Shown: piece after piece, positions 43,897-52,923 of the stretch
Layout of the letters: the number at the start of each line of letters is the position of its first letter
How positions within the stretch are numbered: the stretch's first letter is position 1
DNA from: Desulfobacteraceae bacterium
GTDB lineage: Bacteria; Desulfobacterota; Desulfobacteria; Desulfobacterales; Desulfobacteraceae
Assembly (NCBI GenBank): GCA_016743945.1
Contig: JADGFI010000007.1
Span: 1 to 64,000, forward strand
Direction: 5' to 3'
DNA: 64,000 nucleotides
Translations under genes and position numbers: made by a program
Notes under the pieces: model-generated
The model's input: only the letters and a program-made list of their open reading frames with translations
Told to the model about the DNA's origin: nothing
Databases searched by the model: none

Positions 43897-44942
43897 TCCA
43901 CCCCCAGCATATAACAGTTTAGTCCCGAGCCGATCCCCATGAGGGCAACAAAATCACCGGGTACAAGAAATCCCCTTTCATCGGCAATGGCTGCGGTAAT
44001 GGGCATAGAGACCGAGCCCACGTTCCCTAAGAAAGGGAAGGTGACAAAATCTTTTTTCCGGTCCAGGTTTAACGCGTTGTAGAGCAATTGATGGTGGCCT
44101 TCTCCCACCTGGTGACCAATGAATTTGTCGGGCTTGTCATCGGGCAGATTCAATTCTTGTTTAAAGCGTTTATAGGTTTTTATTCCCAGGGCTATTCCGT
44201 TCTCCAGTACCTTTTGTGCCTTGGTCCGCATGATGATCCTGGAATCGGTGGGCATTCCATTTTGTTCAAATCCCCAATAACACAGCTTGTGATGCTGGAT
44301 GTCATTCTGGACCACACCGCCTTTCAGGGCATGGCGCCGGGTGCCGGGATTGCCGAGGGTTCCATCGGTAAGGAGGACGGCAGCAGCGCCGGATCCGCCT
44401 GTCATGGTGGCAATGGTGTCTCGATAAAAATTAATATCCTTTCGAATATTGATTTCATCTATGGTACTTTCAACAATTTGTCTGGCGGTTTCACAGGAAA
44501 CCACGAGGCCTGCTCGTATATTGCCAAGTTCAATCTCATTGGCCACCTGGACCATGCCGGTGACCATCCCCAGGCAGGCGGATTTTACATCATACACATG
44601 GGCATCGGGCCCCAGGTTCAGCTTATCGGCAATGGAACAGGAGGTGGCTGGCTCGAATCCGTCCTGGCCCACACCGCAAAAGGTCAGGGCACCGATGTCT
44701 TTTGGATCGATCCCGGCTTCATCAATGGCCTTTTGCCCGGCTGCGGCAGCATGCTGGGCCAGGGTATGGTCCACGTCCCAAAACCTGCGTTCTTTAATGC
44801 CGGTTAATGCTTCAAGCTGACCAGGGTTAAACCCGGCTGAATCAAAAAAAGGTTTGAGCTGTTCTTCTATCTCCTTTGATGTGACAATATGGGGTGCCAG
44901 TTCATATCCAAACGCTTCAATATATACAGTTGAGTACTTCAT
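43890..44942 (-). CDS. oleA: OleA-type thiolase (head-to-head acyl condensation)
   Basis: A 350-residue thiolase-fold enzyme of the KAS III/OleA group that joins two fatty acyl thioesters head to head. The nucleophile Cys is in VKSACLGMVTG, the His in IGHQVGEGHH and the Asn in FLGNVGSVSMP. A Glu in DGFEPATSC matches the essential OleA acidic residue region. ATG 44942 is chosen because it overlaps the pfaC-like stop (ATGA) and has GGAG 7 bp upstream; the frame runs open to 44987. Coupling to a PfaC-like protein suggests it condenses polyunsaturated acyl chains. Confidence 0.88.
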   Translation of the reverse strand: MKYSTVYIEAFGYELAPHIVTSKEIEEQLKPFFDSAGFNPGQLEALTGIKERRFWDVDHTLAQHAAAAGQKAIDEAGIDPKDIGALTFCGVGQDGFEPATSCSIADKLNLGPDAHVYDVKSACLGMVTGMVQVANEIELGNIRAGLVVSCETARQIVESTIDEINIRKDINFYRDTIATMTGGSGAAAVLLTDGTLGNPGTRRHALKGGVVQNDIQHHKLCYWGFEQNGMPTDSRIIMRTKAQKVLENGIALGIKTYKRFKQELNLPDDKPDKFIGHQVGEGHHQLLYNALNLDRKKDFVTFPFLGNVGSVSMPITAAIADERGFLVPGDFVALMGIGSGLNCYMLGVEW

Positions 44943-47900
44943 CTGTTTCTCCAAAAAGTCATAAGATCTCCTTGGGTAATGTTGCAAAGCTTCATTCCCA
45001 TGTCCTTGTATAGCACAATTTGCAAATCATCGGAAAACATATGTGCATCGGCGATCACATAGGGTTCGGGAGAATATCCCATCTCCTTGATTTCTATTTT
45101 ATACCTTACGGTTCTGGTCTCCCGGGTGACAGGTCCCCGGCATTTTAAATCACTTTCATTAAAAGGGATCACATCATAGTGGACCGCTGTATCTTCACTA
45201 ACCCAGCCCATCCTCTGGACAAACACCCTCAGGGTATGGGCACAGCATTCATACATCAGGGTGCCGGGCATGACCATGTCATCAATGAAATGACAGGTTA
45301 AAAACCAGTCATCGGGATGGATGTCGGCCTCGGCACTGATGGTGCCCATCCCGAATCTGCCTCCCCAAGGATCCAATTCAATAATCCGGTCAATGAGGGT
45401 CATTTTCCCCCTGGGAAGCCATTGGTTCTTGCCGAGACGGATTCCCTTAAACAGACGGCCAAATGCGGTCTCAAGATCCCCCTTTCCCAGCGCTTGGATT
45501 TTGTCTTGGGCAAAAGCGGTCTTGTCCATGGCCACAAGGGGGGCGGCAATCGTTTTGGGCGCTATTTCTTTGAGATCTTCTGGCTTAAGAAGTATTCCCC
45601 CGGAATTTTTGACTTCCTCTTGTGTGAAAAAACCGGCACACCCGTCTCGCATGGAAATAAACAATTGGTTGTTAATATATCCCTTGTAGTGGAAAAAGAA
45701 GAGATAGACATCCCCCTGTTTTAAAAACCGATCAATTTCAATATGGTATTCAATGGTTTCATTGGGGACCGGCAGGGGCCTGTGAAAGGTCACCTTTGCA
45801 TCCAGAAGCCTGTATCTGCGCGTTCCTTTTACCGCATGGTCAATGCCCAGATAGGCACATAAAAACAGGTCTGCCTGTCCCGCCTCAATGGCAATGGAAA
45901 CCGGTGCTTTGCCCCCGTCAAGATACCAGGCGTTTTCTCGTACATCATGCTGGGTGATAATTTTTCCCCATTTGAGGGAGAGCATCTCTCCTTGAATATC
46001 AATGATCCGGTCCACCAGCATCAGGGGCTCGGCCGGCAATCTCACCCGGACAGGATAGGTGTCAATGATATCAAAGGCTGGGCCCAAAACATTTCCTGCC
46101 TTTCCAACGGCATATTCCAGGCATTTGTCCCGGTCCAGGAATAGGGGGGCTTTTTTGGGCAGGGGGGCGAGGGGCTGATCTGGAGCCGCTTTAGGGAAGT
46201 CTTCTTTGGTATCCGCCGGTATGTCGCAGCTTTCCCCGGCGGCCGCCTGGACCAGGGCTTTAAACTGATGTTCCAGTTGCGCCATATTCCGGCTGGAAAA
46301 TTCAAGGAAGCGTTCATGGGTCCTGGCGGTGGTGCGGACTGCATCCTCAAAAAGGGTCTGGTCTGTCAGGCATAGGGTCGGTTCTGTTTGACCTGTTTTT
46401 TCCTGATGGTCTGAAGGGGTGGCCTTTGCCTTATCCATAACTAGCTCCATTGTCATGGGGGGCCGGGATGTTTTAATCAAAAAAGGAAGATGCTTTGGGC
46501 TTTTTTTTGCCTTGGGGGCAGGGGCACCCTGGTCAAAAAGGGAGAAGGATGGGAAAGTTTCATCTTTTGGACGATATTCTTCCACAACCGCATGGGCACA
46601 GGCCCCGTCCAGGGTTATGGACCCCACAACCGCCTTCCTGGGTTTCTCTTTGGCTGTCTGCCAGAATTGGCTGGTTTCAACCTGTGTAAATCCATGAAGG
46701 TCGCTGAATTTGGATTCTGTGGGAAACGAAGATCCTGGCAAAATTTTGTAATAGAGGGAAAGGGATGTCTCGATGATGGAAAAAAGGCTTGATACCCCGC
46801 TGGTATCGCCAATGGTTGAAGCGACACAAGCGAGGGGGATTGGGGGATAGGATTTGGTTTGTGATGAGGCCATTTGATCGAGGGCCCGGGCCTCTTTTGC
46901 TCCCTGGTTCCCCATTCCAGTGGAGTGGGTGTCGATTAAAGACAGGTCTGAAAATTTTGTATGGGCTTGTTCCAGTGCCCTGTCAAAGGAATGAACATAT
47001 TGACGGGCCAGGGCTGTTTCGCTTTGGGCGTTGTCAGGCGGCTGGGTTTCTCCCGGCAGCATTGCCCCGCCTGCCCCTCCAATCCCGGTGATGACACCGT
47101 AGATCCTGTCCTTGTCTCGGATAGCCGTGTCAAGGCGCTTTAGGACCAGGGCACAGGCTCCTTCCGAGGGGAAGGCAGCCCCTGTGGGGTTTGTCGCCCG
47201 GTTCAAGGTAAATTCACGAATATCACCGGCCAGGTCCACACATCCGCATAGAAAGGTGTCTGTTTCATGGGCACAAAGGGAATGGACAGCGGTTTCAAGG
47301 GTTTTTATGCCAGAAGCCGCGCCTGCGGAAAGGGTGAAACAGGGCCCCCCCAGTTTGAATTCCCTGGCAATCCTGGATGCCACAATGCCGCCAAGGGCTC
47401 CCAATGTTCTGTTGAAATCGAGTTCCGGACCGATTTCGTCTAACATCTTTTTGTTTAAAATCTCCTTGTCCCGGGCCTGAAGTTTCCAGCGCAGGAAAAA
47501 ATCCGTGGCCCCGAAATCAAATTCAATGCCGATGGCACACCCTGTTTTTATGCGATCGGGCTCGGTTTTAAGGGGCCGGGGGCTTATACCGGCATCTTTA
47601 AGTGCGCCCTTTGCCGCCTTGAGCATGACCAGGTGCTGGGGCAAAATATCTTCCATCTGGTTGGGGGGGATATGGAACTCGCCAAGTTCTATACAGATCT
47701 TGTCCATGAAGGCGGTCGGGGTTTTATCTAAGCCCTTTGCCAGGTGGCGGGTATGCCGCCATCGGGATCCGGGATTTTTTGTTTTTGGGGCGGTTTTTCC
47801 AAAGATCAGATTTTTAAATGATCCCAGGTTTTTTGCGTTTTCGGAAAGGGTTTCCATTCCCACAATGGCACAGGGAACAACTTTAAAGGCGGATGGTTCC

Positions 47901-49267
47901 AAATCAGAGGGTTCCAGGGCGTTGGGGACAAAATGTAGGTCGGATCTTTTTAAAAATTCTTCCACCAGAATATGGGCATTTATGCCGCCGAATCCAAAGG
48001 CGGAAACACCGGCTTTTCGCGAAATTCCCGGCTGTGCAGGCTCCCAGGCTTCTACATCGGTCTGGACTTTTATGCGGCTGTGGTTTAAGGGGCTGTTATC
48101 CGGGAGGGCCGTGAAATTCAGGGAGGGGGGCAGGCATCCTTCGTCCATGGCCAGCACGGTTTTAATGAAGCCAGCAGCCCCGGCCGCCGTGAGCAAATGA
48201 CCAATCATGGATTTGATGGACCCAATGGAAAGGCGCTTGTCCGGACACTCATAAAGATCCAGCAGCCCTTTTATACTGGTGGCTTCCACCTGGTCCCCCA
48301 CAGGGGTACCCGAACCGTGGCATTCCATGTACTGAATATCTGCCGGGGTGATGCCTGCCTGGTCATAGGCCGATCGCATGGCCCGGATCTGTCCTTCACA
48401 AGCCGGTCCCACCAGGTTGCCTTCAAGGTCATTGGATGCGCCGGCACCTGTGATGACGGCATGAATGGTGTCCTTGCAGGCAATGGCATCCTCCAGCCGT
48501 TTTAACACCAGAATTCCTGCGCCTTCCCCCACCACAAGTCCGTTTGCATTTTTATCAAAGGGGGCACAGCAGCCGGAAGGGGACAAAGCCCTAAGTTGGG
48601 TAAATCCCACCTGGGTGTATAATGGGTCTGGTCTGGAGACACCGCCAGCCACCATGATGTCTGCTTTTTTAAGGCTCAGATGTTCGCAGGCAAGTTTTAT
48701 GGCAACTAAAGAAGAGGCACAGGCAGCGTCCAGGGTAAAACTGCCGCCGTGAAATCCCATGGCCCTGGCCAGAATTGCTGCCGGCGCTGACACGGCAGCC
48801 GCCCGTGCCGCATCGGTGGGAGAAAAGGCCATGGGAGAATTGGCACACATAATTTGCCAGGAAACCATGGAGGCGGTGTCCGTGGGCAGGGCAATGGCGG
48901 CCAGGATGACGCCGGTCCGTTCTTTTAGTTCGTTTGTGATGTGGCAGGATTCAAATGCCCTTTGGCCTGCCGAAAGGGCAAAGTGGTGAACCGGATCCAG
49001 GTTTGCCAGAAGATCTTTGTCTACCTGGAATCCAACAGGGTCAAACTGAAAGTGGGTGATCAGCCCGGCTTTGTCGGAAATGGCCCGGTCCTGAGTGTGA
49101 ACAGGACAGACCATGGTGCTGGCTTTTGCAACCCATCTTTCGGGGGGGACGGTTATGACAGACCCTCGTTTATCCAGAATATTTTTTATAAATTGTGTTG
49201 TGTCCTGGGCCCCGGGAAATACGCCTGCCATGGAGACAACTGCAATTTTGCTCATCTTAAATTTCAT
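44939..49267 (-). CDS. PfaC-like polyunsaturated fatty acid synthase subunit (KS-CLF-DH-DH)
   Basis: A 1442-residue megasynthase subunit. Residues about 4-435 form an active ketosynthase with Cys in DAACASSLVAIK and His in ECHGSGTPVGD and KSMIGHLLTAAG. Residues about 465-890 form a second KS fold whose Cys is lost (FTLSAGAASGIK), a chain-length factor. After an Ala/Pro/Lys linker come two FabA-like dehydratase domains, at about 1040-1200 (RENAWYLDGGKAP) and about 1240-1435 (CHFIDDMVMPGTLMYE). This order is that of PfaC in PUFA synthases. No acyltransferase, carrier protein, ketoreductase or enoyl reductase is present nearby, so PfaA/B/D-like partners must act from elsewhere. It is the first gene of the ole operon. 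Confidence 0.9.
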   Translation of the reverse strand: MKFKMSKIAVVSMAGVFPGAQDTTQFIKNILDKRGSVITVPPERWVAKASTMVCPVHTQDRAISDKAGLITHFQFDPVGFQVDKDLLANLDPVHHFALSAGQRAFESCHITNELKERTGVILAAIALPTDTASMVSWQIMCANSPMAFSPTDAARAAAVSAPAAILARAMGFHGGSFTLDAACASSLVAIKLACEHLSLKKADIMVAGGVSRPDPLYTQVGFTQLRALSPSGCCAPFDKNANGLVVGEGAGILVLKRLEDAIACKDTIHAVITGAGASNDLEGNLVGPACEGQIRAMRSAYDQAGITPADIQYMECHGSGTPVGDQVEATSIKGLLDLYECPDKRLSIGSIKSMIGHLLTAAGAAGFIKTVLAMDEGCLPPSLNFTALPDNSPLNHSRIKVQTDVEAWEPAQPGISRKAGVSAFGFGGINAHILVEEFLKRSDLHFVPNALEPSDLEPSAFKVVPCAIVGMETLSENAKNLGSFKNLIFGKTAPKTKNPGSRWRHTRHLAKGLDKTPTAFMDKICIELGEFHIPPNQMEDILPQHLVMLKAAKGALKDAGISPRPLKTEPDRIKTGCAIGIEFDFGATDFFLRWKLQARDKEILNKKMLDEIGPELDFNRTLGALGGIVASRIAREFKLGGPCFTLSAGAASGIKTLETAVHSLCAHETDTFLCGCVDLAGDIREFTLNRATNPTGAAFPSEGACALVLKRLDTAIRDKDRIYGVITGIGGAGGAMLPGETQPPDNAQSETALARQYVHSFDRALEQAHTKFSDLSLIDTHSTGMGNQGAKEARALDQMASSQTKSYPPIPLACVASTIGDTSGVSSLFSIIETSLSLYYKILPGSSFPTESKFSDLHGFTQVETSQFWQTAKEKPRKAVVGSITLDGACAHAVVEEYRPKDETFPSFSLFDQGAPAPKAKKSPKHLPFLIKTSRPPMTMELVMDKAKATPSDHQEKTGQTEPTLCLTDQTLFEDAVRTTARTHERFLEFSSRNMAQLEHQFKALVQAAAGESCDIPADTKEDFPKAAPDQPLAPLPKKAPLFLDRDKCLEYAVGKAGNVLGPAFDIIDTYPVRVRLPAEPLMLVDRIIDIQGEMLSLKWGKIITQHDVRENAWYLDGGKAPVSIAIEAGQADLFLCAYLGIDHAVKGTRRYRLLDAKVTFHRPLPVPNETIEYHIEIDRFLKQGDVYLFFFHYKGYINNQLFISMRDGCAGFFTQEEVKNSGGILLKPEDLKEIAPKTIAAPLVAMDKTAFAQDKIQALGKGDLETAFGRLFKGIRLGKNQWLPRGKMTLIDRIIELDPWGGRFGMGTISAEADIHPDDWFLTCHFIDDMVMPGTLMYECCAHTLRVFVQRMGWVSEDTAVHYDVIPFNESDLKCRGPVTRETRTVRYKIEIKEMGYSPEPYVIADAHMFSDDLQIVLYKDMGMKLCNITQGDLMTFWRNR

Positions 49268-49367
49268 AGGAGGTCATATAGTGTAGAACCGGCTCGATTT
49301 CAAGGGAGCAATGTAAAAATTGTGTAAAATTCTGATGGGATGCTGAAAACAAGGGGCTTTCCAGGGT

Positions 49368-50195
49368 CTATCCGGCAAAGATTAGAAAAAATCCCTGGAC
49401 AACAGAGCGCACCAGTAGCAGAGCAGTGAGAAACATTAAGATAAGGCCCAGCACACTATCCGGTTTCCCTTCCTTTCTTTTGTCATTGTATCCCAGAATC
49501 CAGCCGAGAAAGATTCCGCCCAAAAGCCCACCGCCATGGCCCCAGTTATTGATATTGGGGATAAGAAAACCGAATAACAAAAGACTGATAATCCATCCTG
49601 CAGTCTGCTTATAAACCCGTTGTCCCCATTCACCCCCTCTGGATTTTCCAAAATAGAGCAGGGCCCCAATAAGGCCGCAAAGCCCTGAAGAAGCACCAAT
49701 GGTCAGGGGAACATTTCCCAGATAGGAGAGATAAAAGCCTGCTGCTCCGCTGATGGTGTAAATGGAAAACATCCGAAAAAGGCCGAATTCATGGATGACA
49801 AGCGGTGCGACGGTTCTCAGGGCCAGCATATTAAAAATAATATGAAGGAGACTGCCATGGAGCCAGTTGGCTGTAATCAGGGACCACCAGACATGAAAAT
49901 GGTCAATGGGAATCCTGCCCGACGCCCCCAAAAAAGTGAGGACTTCCATGGAAGGGGTTAGTGCATAAAAGGGATTGATGCTCATGACCATATCCCTGCC
50001 GCTGTAAATTAGGCTGATGATGAACAAGAAAACATTGGTGTAAAGGATGCTTTTTAAAAGCAGGGCTGGGGTAAAGTTTTTTTGGGGGGAGCGCATTATA
50101 TCCACACTTCTTCTATGGGGTTTATTAGGATGGGAAGCCTTTATATGAAAGAACGCCGGGTCAATTGAGCCGGATGTCATCAATGAGGACGGCAT
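49368..50195 (-). CDS. Rhomboid family intramembrane serine protease
   Basis: An inner-membrane protease with six or more predicted helices. The catalytic Ser lies in TIGASSGLCGLIGALL and the His in NNWGHGGGLLGGIFLG, and the family GSLLHIIFNMLAL segment provides the His/Asn oxyanion loop. The 275-codon frame starts at 50195, behind AAGGA and overlapping the upstream gene. A start at ATG 50096 would give a more usual N terminus of 242 residues. It is downstream of an unknown gene and follows the ole operon promoter region. Substrates are not predictable. Confidence 0.88.
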   Translation of the reverse strand: MPSSLMTSGSIDPAFFHIKASHPNKPHRRSVDIMRSPQKNFTPALLLKSILYTNVFLFIISLIYSGRDMVMSINPFYALTPSMEVLTFLGASGRIPIDHFHVWWSLITANWLHGSLLHIIFNMLALRTVAPLVIHEFGLFRMFSIYTISGAAGFYLSYLGNVPLTIGASSGLCGLIGALLYFGKSRGGEWGQRVYKQTAGWIISLLLFGFLIPNINNWGHGGGLLGGIFLGWILGYNDKRKEGKPDSVLGLILMFLTALLLVRSVVQGFFLIFAG

Positions 50196-50700
50196 TAAGA
50201 TATTCCTTGACGGCTCCCAGGGTCAGGGTGAACATTTTGGTACCGGTAAGAATGGCAATGGCATTGTCCGGACTGCCGCAAATACCGGCAAAGACAGGGC
50301 CCATAATTAATGCGGGATTTGTTGACTCGGGGTTTTCCTGCATTCCTTTTATATAGACGGCCAGGCGTTCCTTTAAAATATTGAAATAGTCCACCTGGGT
50401 CCCAGTGGTGGTTTGGGTCAAATCGGAGATGCTTTGGGATATCTCCTGGATCGTTTCCCAGAAATGTTGTGTCACAGGTTTTTTGTTCGTATCCGTGACT
50501 GCCATGAAAAAGGAAATACCCCAGCCCACACTGAGGATCTTTAAAATTCCCAATTCATATTCAACAGCAGTGATGTTGAGCTCATTTCCCGGGGGGAGGG
50601 CCAACATCAGTTCTTTAAGATCGGTTCTGTCTATGGCGAAATTGGCAAGGTTCTGGGCCAGTTTTGCAACCGTAAGAGTCTCTTTATTTTGGGCTTCCAT
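50161..50700 (-). CDS. Conserved-type protein of unknown function
   Basis: A 179-residue soluble protein, mostly helical, without cysteine pairs, metal motifs or membrane segments. Distinct segments are FAIDRTDLKELMLALP, VGWGISFFMAV and NPALIMGPVFAGICGSPDNA. I do not recognise the family. ATG 50700 is taken as the start; a TTG two codons earlier is possible. Its last 35 bp overlap the longest rhomboid frame, suggesting coupled expression with that protease. Confidence 0.65.
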   Translation of the reverse strand: MEAQNKETLTVAKLAQNLANFAIDRTDLKELMLALPPGNELNITAVEYELGILKILSVGWGISFFMAVTDTNKKPVTQHFWETIQEISQSISDLTQTTTGTQVDYFNILKERLAVYIKGMQENPESTNPALIMGPVFAGICGSPDNAIAILTGTKMFTLTLGAVKEYLNAVLIDDIRLN

Positions 50701-50799
50701 AAGCAATCATTTTCTGTTAAATTTAGTGTTATTTATTAAAGGATTATACGTCAATATATGCCTTTTTAATAACAGCCGGAACGGAAAGTGTAAACACAA

Positions 50800-51030
50800 A
50801 TGATTCAAATAGACCTAAAGCTGTTTGTTACCCTTGCCAAATATCTTCCCGTTGGCAGCCAGGCCCATGAAATAAAAGAGGGGACCTGTGTAAATGACCT
50901 TATCCGAGATCTTGGCATTCCCCATGATATTGTTAAATTGATCTTTATCAATGGTAAAAAACAGGATGGCAACTATTGTATTCAGCACAAGGATCGGGTG
51001 GGGATGTTTCCGCCCGTGGGCGGTGGATAG
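50800..51030 (+). CDS. MoaD/ThiS-family sulfur carrier protein
   Basis: A 76-residue ubiquitin-like protein ending in PPVGGG, the C-terminal Gly-Gly that is adenylated and thiocarboxylated. It opens MIQIDLKLFVTLAKYLP as MoaD-type proteins do. The adjacent HesA/MoeB-like adenylating enzyme is its obvious activator. It probably donates sulfur for molybdopterin, tungstopterin or thiamine-related synthesis. The modABC genes 7 kb away make a molybdenum link possible but do not prove it. Confidence 0.85.
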   Translation: MIQIDLKLFVTLAKYLPVGSQAHEIKEGTCVNDLIRDLGIPHDIVKLIFINGKKQDGNYCIQHKDRVGMFPPVGGG

Positions 51031-51095
51031 GGTGTTAATGCCTGGGGACAGCGGGTTTGACCTATGGCGGTCAAATCGTTAATCGAGGGAAAAAT

Positions 51096-51794
51096 ATGGT
51101 GAACCAAGGGCGGTATAACCGAAATCTTAATACCATAAGCCATGAAGAACAGGCGATACTGGTCCATTCCCATGTGGCCGTCATAGGTCTTGGCGGCCTG
51201 GGGGGCGGGGTGTGTGAAATGCTTGCCAGAACCGGTGTCGGGACCCTGACATTGGTGGACGGAGATGTTTTTGATACCACCAACCTGAATCGTCAGCTTT
51301 TGAGCCGGGAAGAAAATATCGGTACACCAAAGGCTCAAGAGGCCAAAGAGAGGGTATTTGCGGTCAATTCAACCATACAGGTAACTGCTATTCAGGCCTA
51401 TGCCGATGAAACCACTCTTTATGGCATGATACAAGGGGTTGACCTGGTGGTGGACTGTCTTGATACCATTGATACTCGGTTTCTTCTCCAGGAAATGGCT
51501 CAAAAGGCGGATCTCCCTCTTGTTTCCGGGGCCATTGCCGGTGTTTGCGGACAGGTGACGGTTATTTTTCCTGGGGATTTGGGATATGAGTTGATTTATG
51601 GTAAACGAAGGGAGGCCCAATCCTTGGGGATTGAAACTCTGACCGGAAATATCTCCTATTGCGCCCTTTTTATCGCCTCACTACAGGCATCTGAATGCAT
51701 AAAGGTGTTGCTCAACAGAGGAGAGAGTTTGAGAAATAAATTGTTGATTGCCGATTTATGGAACAATTCCTTTGAAGTTATGGAACTGATCTGA
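51096..51794 (+). CDS. HesA/MoeB/ThiF-family adenylyltransferase
   Basis: A 232-residue E1-like enzyme that adenylates the C-terminal glycine of a sulfur-carrier protein. It shows the nucleotide loop VAVIGLGGLGGGVCEMLAR, VDGDVFDTTNLNRQLL and VDCLDTIDTR. The zinc CxxC pairs typical of MoeB are absent, which fits the HesA/TcdA branch. ATG 51096 is preferred, with GAGGGA upstream; the open frame begins at 51057. It lies 65 bp after the MoaD/ThiS gene and 15 bp before the sirtuin gene, forming one operon. Confidence 0.87.
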   Translation: MVNQGRYNRNLNTISHEEQAILVHSHVAVIGLGGLGGGVCEMLARTGVGTLTLVDGDVFDTTNLNRQLLSREENIGTPKAQEAKERVFAVNSTIQVTAIQAYADETTLYGMIQGVDLVVDCLDTIDTRFLLQEMAQKADLPLVSGAIAGVCGQVTVIFPGDLGYELIYGKRREAQSLGIETLTGNISYCALFIASLQASECIKVLLNRGESLRNKLLIADLWNNSFEVMELI

Positions 51795-51809
51795 CCCAGG
51801 GAAGATGCC

Positions 51810-52541
51810 ATGTATGCCACAGCTGCCAAAATTATAAAATCTGCAAAAAGATGTGTGGCCTTCACCGGGGCCGGGATCTCGGTTGAAAGCGGTATTCCGC
51901 CCTTCAGAGGGGAAAATGGTCTGTGGAATAAATATGATCCTGCGACCTTTGATATCCAATACTTTCACCAAAATACCCGGCAGTCTTGGGAGGTGATCCG
52001 GGAAATTTTTTATGACCTTTTTGGCCAGGTTCAGCCAAATATTGCCCATTATGCCCTGGCTCAAATGGAGGCCAAAGGCCTGGTTGCGGCTGTTATTACC
52101 CAGAATGTGGACAATCTCCATGCCGAGGCCGGGAGCAGGAGGATCCATGAGTTCCATGGTTCCTTGAAAAAACTTGTCTGTCTTGGGTGCAAAACTTGCT
52201 ACACAGTTTCACAAATTGATTTGACCATCCTGCCCCCAGTCTGTTTACAGTGTGGCGGAATACTGAAACCAGATGTGATTTTTTTTGGTGAAGCGATTCC
52301 GGAGCCTGCCAGGACCCATTCCTTTAATGAAACAAGTCGTGCAGATTGTTTTATTCTCATCGGCACCACCGGTACCGTTGCACCGGCCAACATGATTCCT
52401 CGGGCCGCAAAATCAAATGGAGCCCGTATTATAGAAATAAACCCCAATCCATCGGAATATACCCAATCGGTCACAGATATTTTCCTTCAGGATAAGGCCT
52501 CTGTGGCCATGGAAAAATTAATGAAAGAAATAGAACGCTAA
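51810..52541 (+). CDS. cobB: NAD-dependent protein deacylase, Sir2 family
   Basis: A 243-residue sirtuin that removes acyl groups from lysines using NAD. It carries FTGAGISVESGIPPFRG, the catalytic His in TQNVDNLHAEAG...EFHGS, the four zinc cysteines (CLGCKTC and CLQCGG) and LIGTTGTVAP. There is no N-terminal extension. It is third in the moaD-hesA-cobB-hinT group. Its targets are unknown, but acyl-CoA synthetases, two of which are in this window, are common sirtuin substrates. Confidence 0.92.
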   Translation: MYATAAKIIKSAKRCVAFTGAGISVESGIPPFRGENGLWNKYDPATFDIQYFHQNTRQSWEVIREIFYDLFGQVQPNIAHYALAQMEAKGLVAAVITQNVDNLHAEAGSRRIHEFHGSLKKLVCLGCKTCYTVSQIDLTILPPVCLQCGGILKPDVIFFGEAIPEPARTHSFNETSRADCFILIGTTGTVAPANMIPRAAKSNGARIIEINPNPSEYTQSVTDIFLQDKASVAMEKLMKEIER

Positions 52542-52559
52542 ATGTAAAAGGAGAATTCA

Positions 52560-52895
52560 ATGTCAGATGATTGTTTGTTTTGTAAAATTGTAAACCGGGA
52601 AATTCCCAGTGAGTTTTTATATGAAGACGATACCTATGTGGTGTTCAAAGATATCAATCCTGCCGCTCCGGTCCACCTGCTGCTGGTCCCTAAAAAACAT
52701 ATCAGGAGTATCAATGACCTGACCTTGGAAGACGGTGATGTTATTTCCGGTCTTTTTATGGTCGCCAAAGAAATGGCCAGGGAACAGGGGGTGGCCGAAT
52801 CCGGCTATAAATTGCTGTTTAATGTTGAAAAGGGGGGCGGCCAGGAAATTTTTCATATTCATTTACACTTGATCGGGGGCTGGGAAAAAAAATAA
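52560..52895 (+). CDS. hinT: HIT family nucleotide hydrolase (HinT-like)
   Basis: A 111-residue histidine-triad protein with the triad FHIHLHLIGG near the C terminus and an N-terminal CLFCKIVNREIPSEF. HinT enzymes cleave AMP from phosphoramidates and aminoacyl-adenylates. RBS AAGGAG precedes the ATG. It is the last gene of the moaD-hesA-cobB group, 28 bp before the chemoreceptor. Confidence 0.93.
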   Translation: MSDDCLFCKIVNREIPSEFLYEDDTYVVFKDINPAAPVHLLLVPKKHIRSINDLTLEDGDVISGLFMVAKEMAREQGVAESGYKLLFNVEKGGGQEIFHIHLHLIGGWEKK

Positions 52896-52923
52896 ACAAG
52901 AATGACTTCTCTTAGGGGGTAAT

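Noticed and set aside
44939..49267. A stand-alone type I polyketide synthase
   Set aside because: There is no acyltransferase, carrier protein or reductase; the KS-CLF-DH-DH order is that of PfaC-type PUFA synthase subunits.
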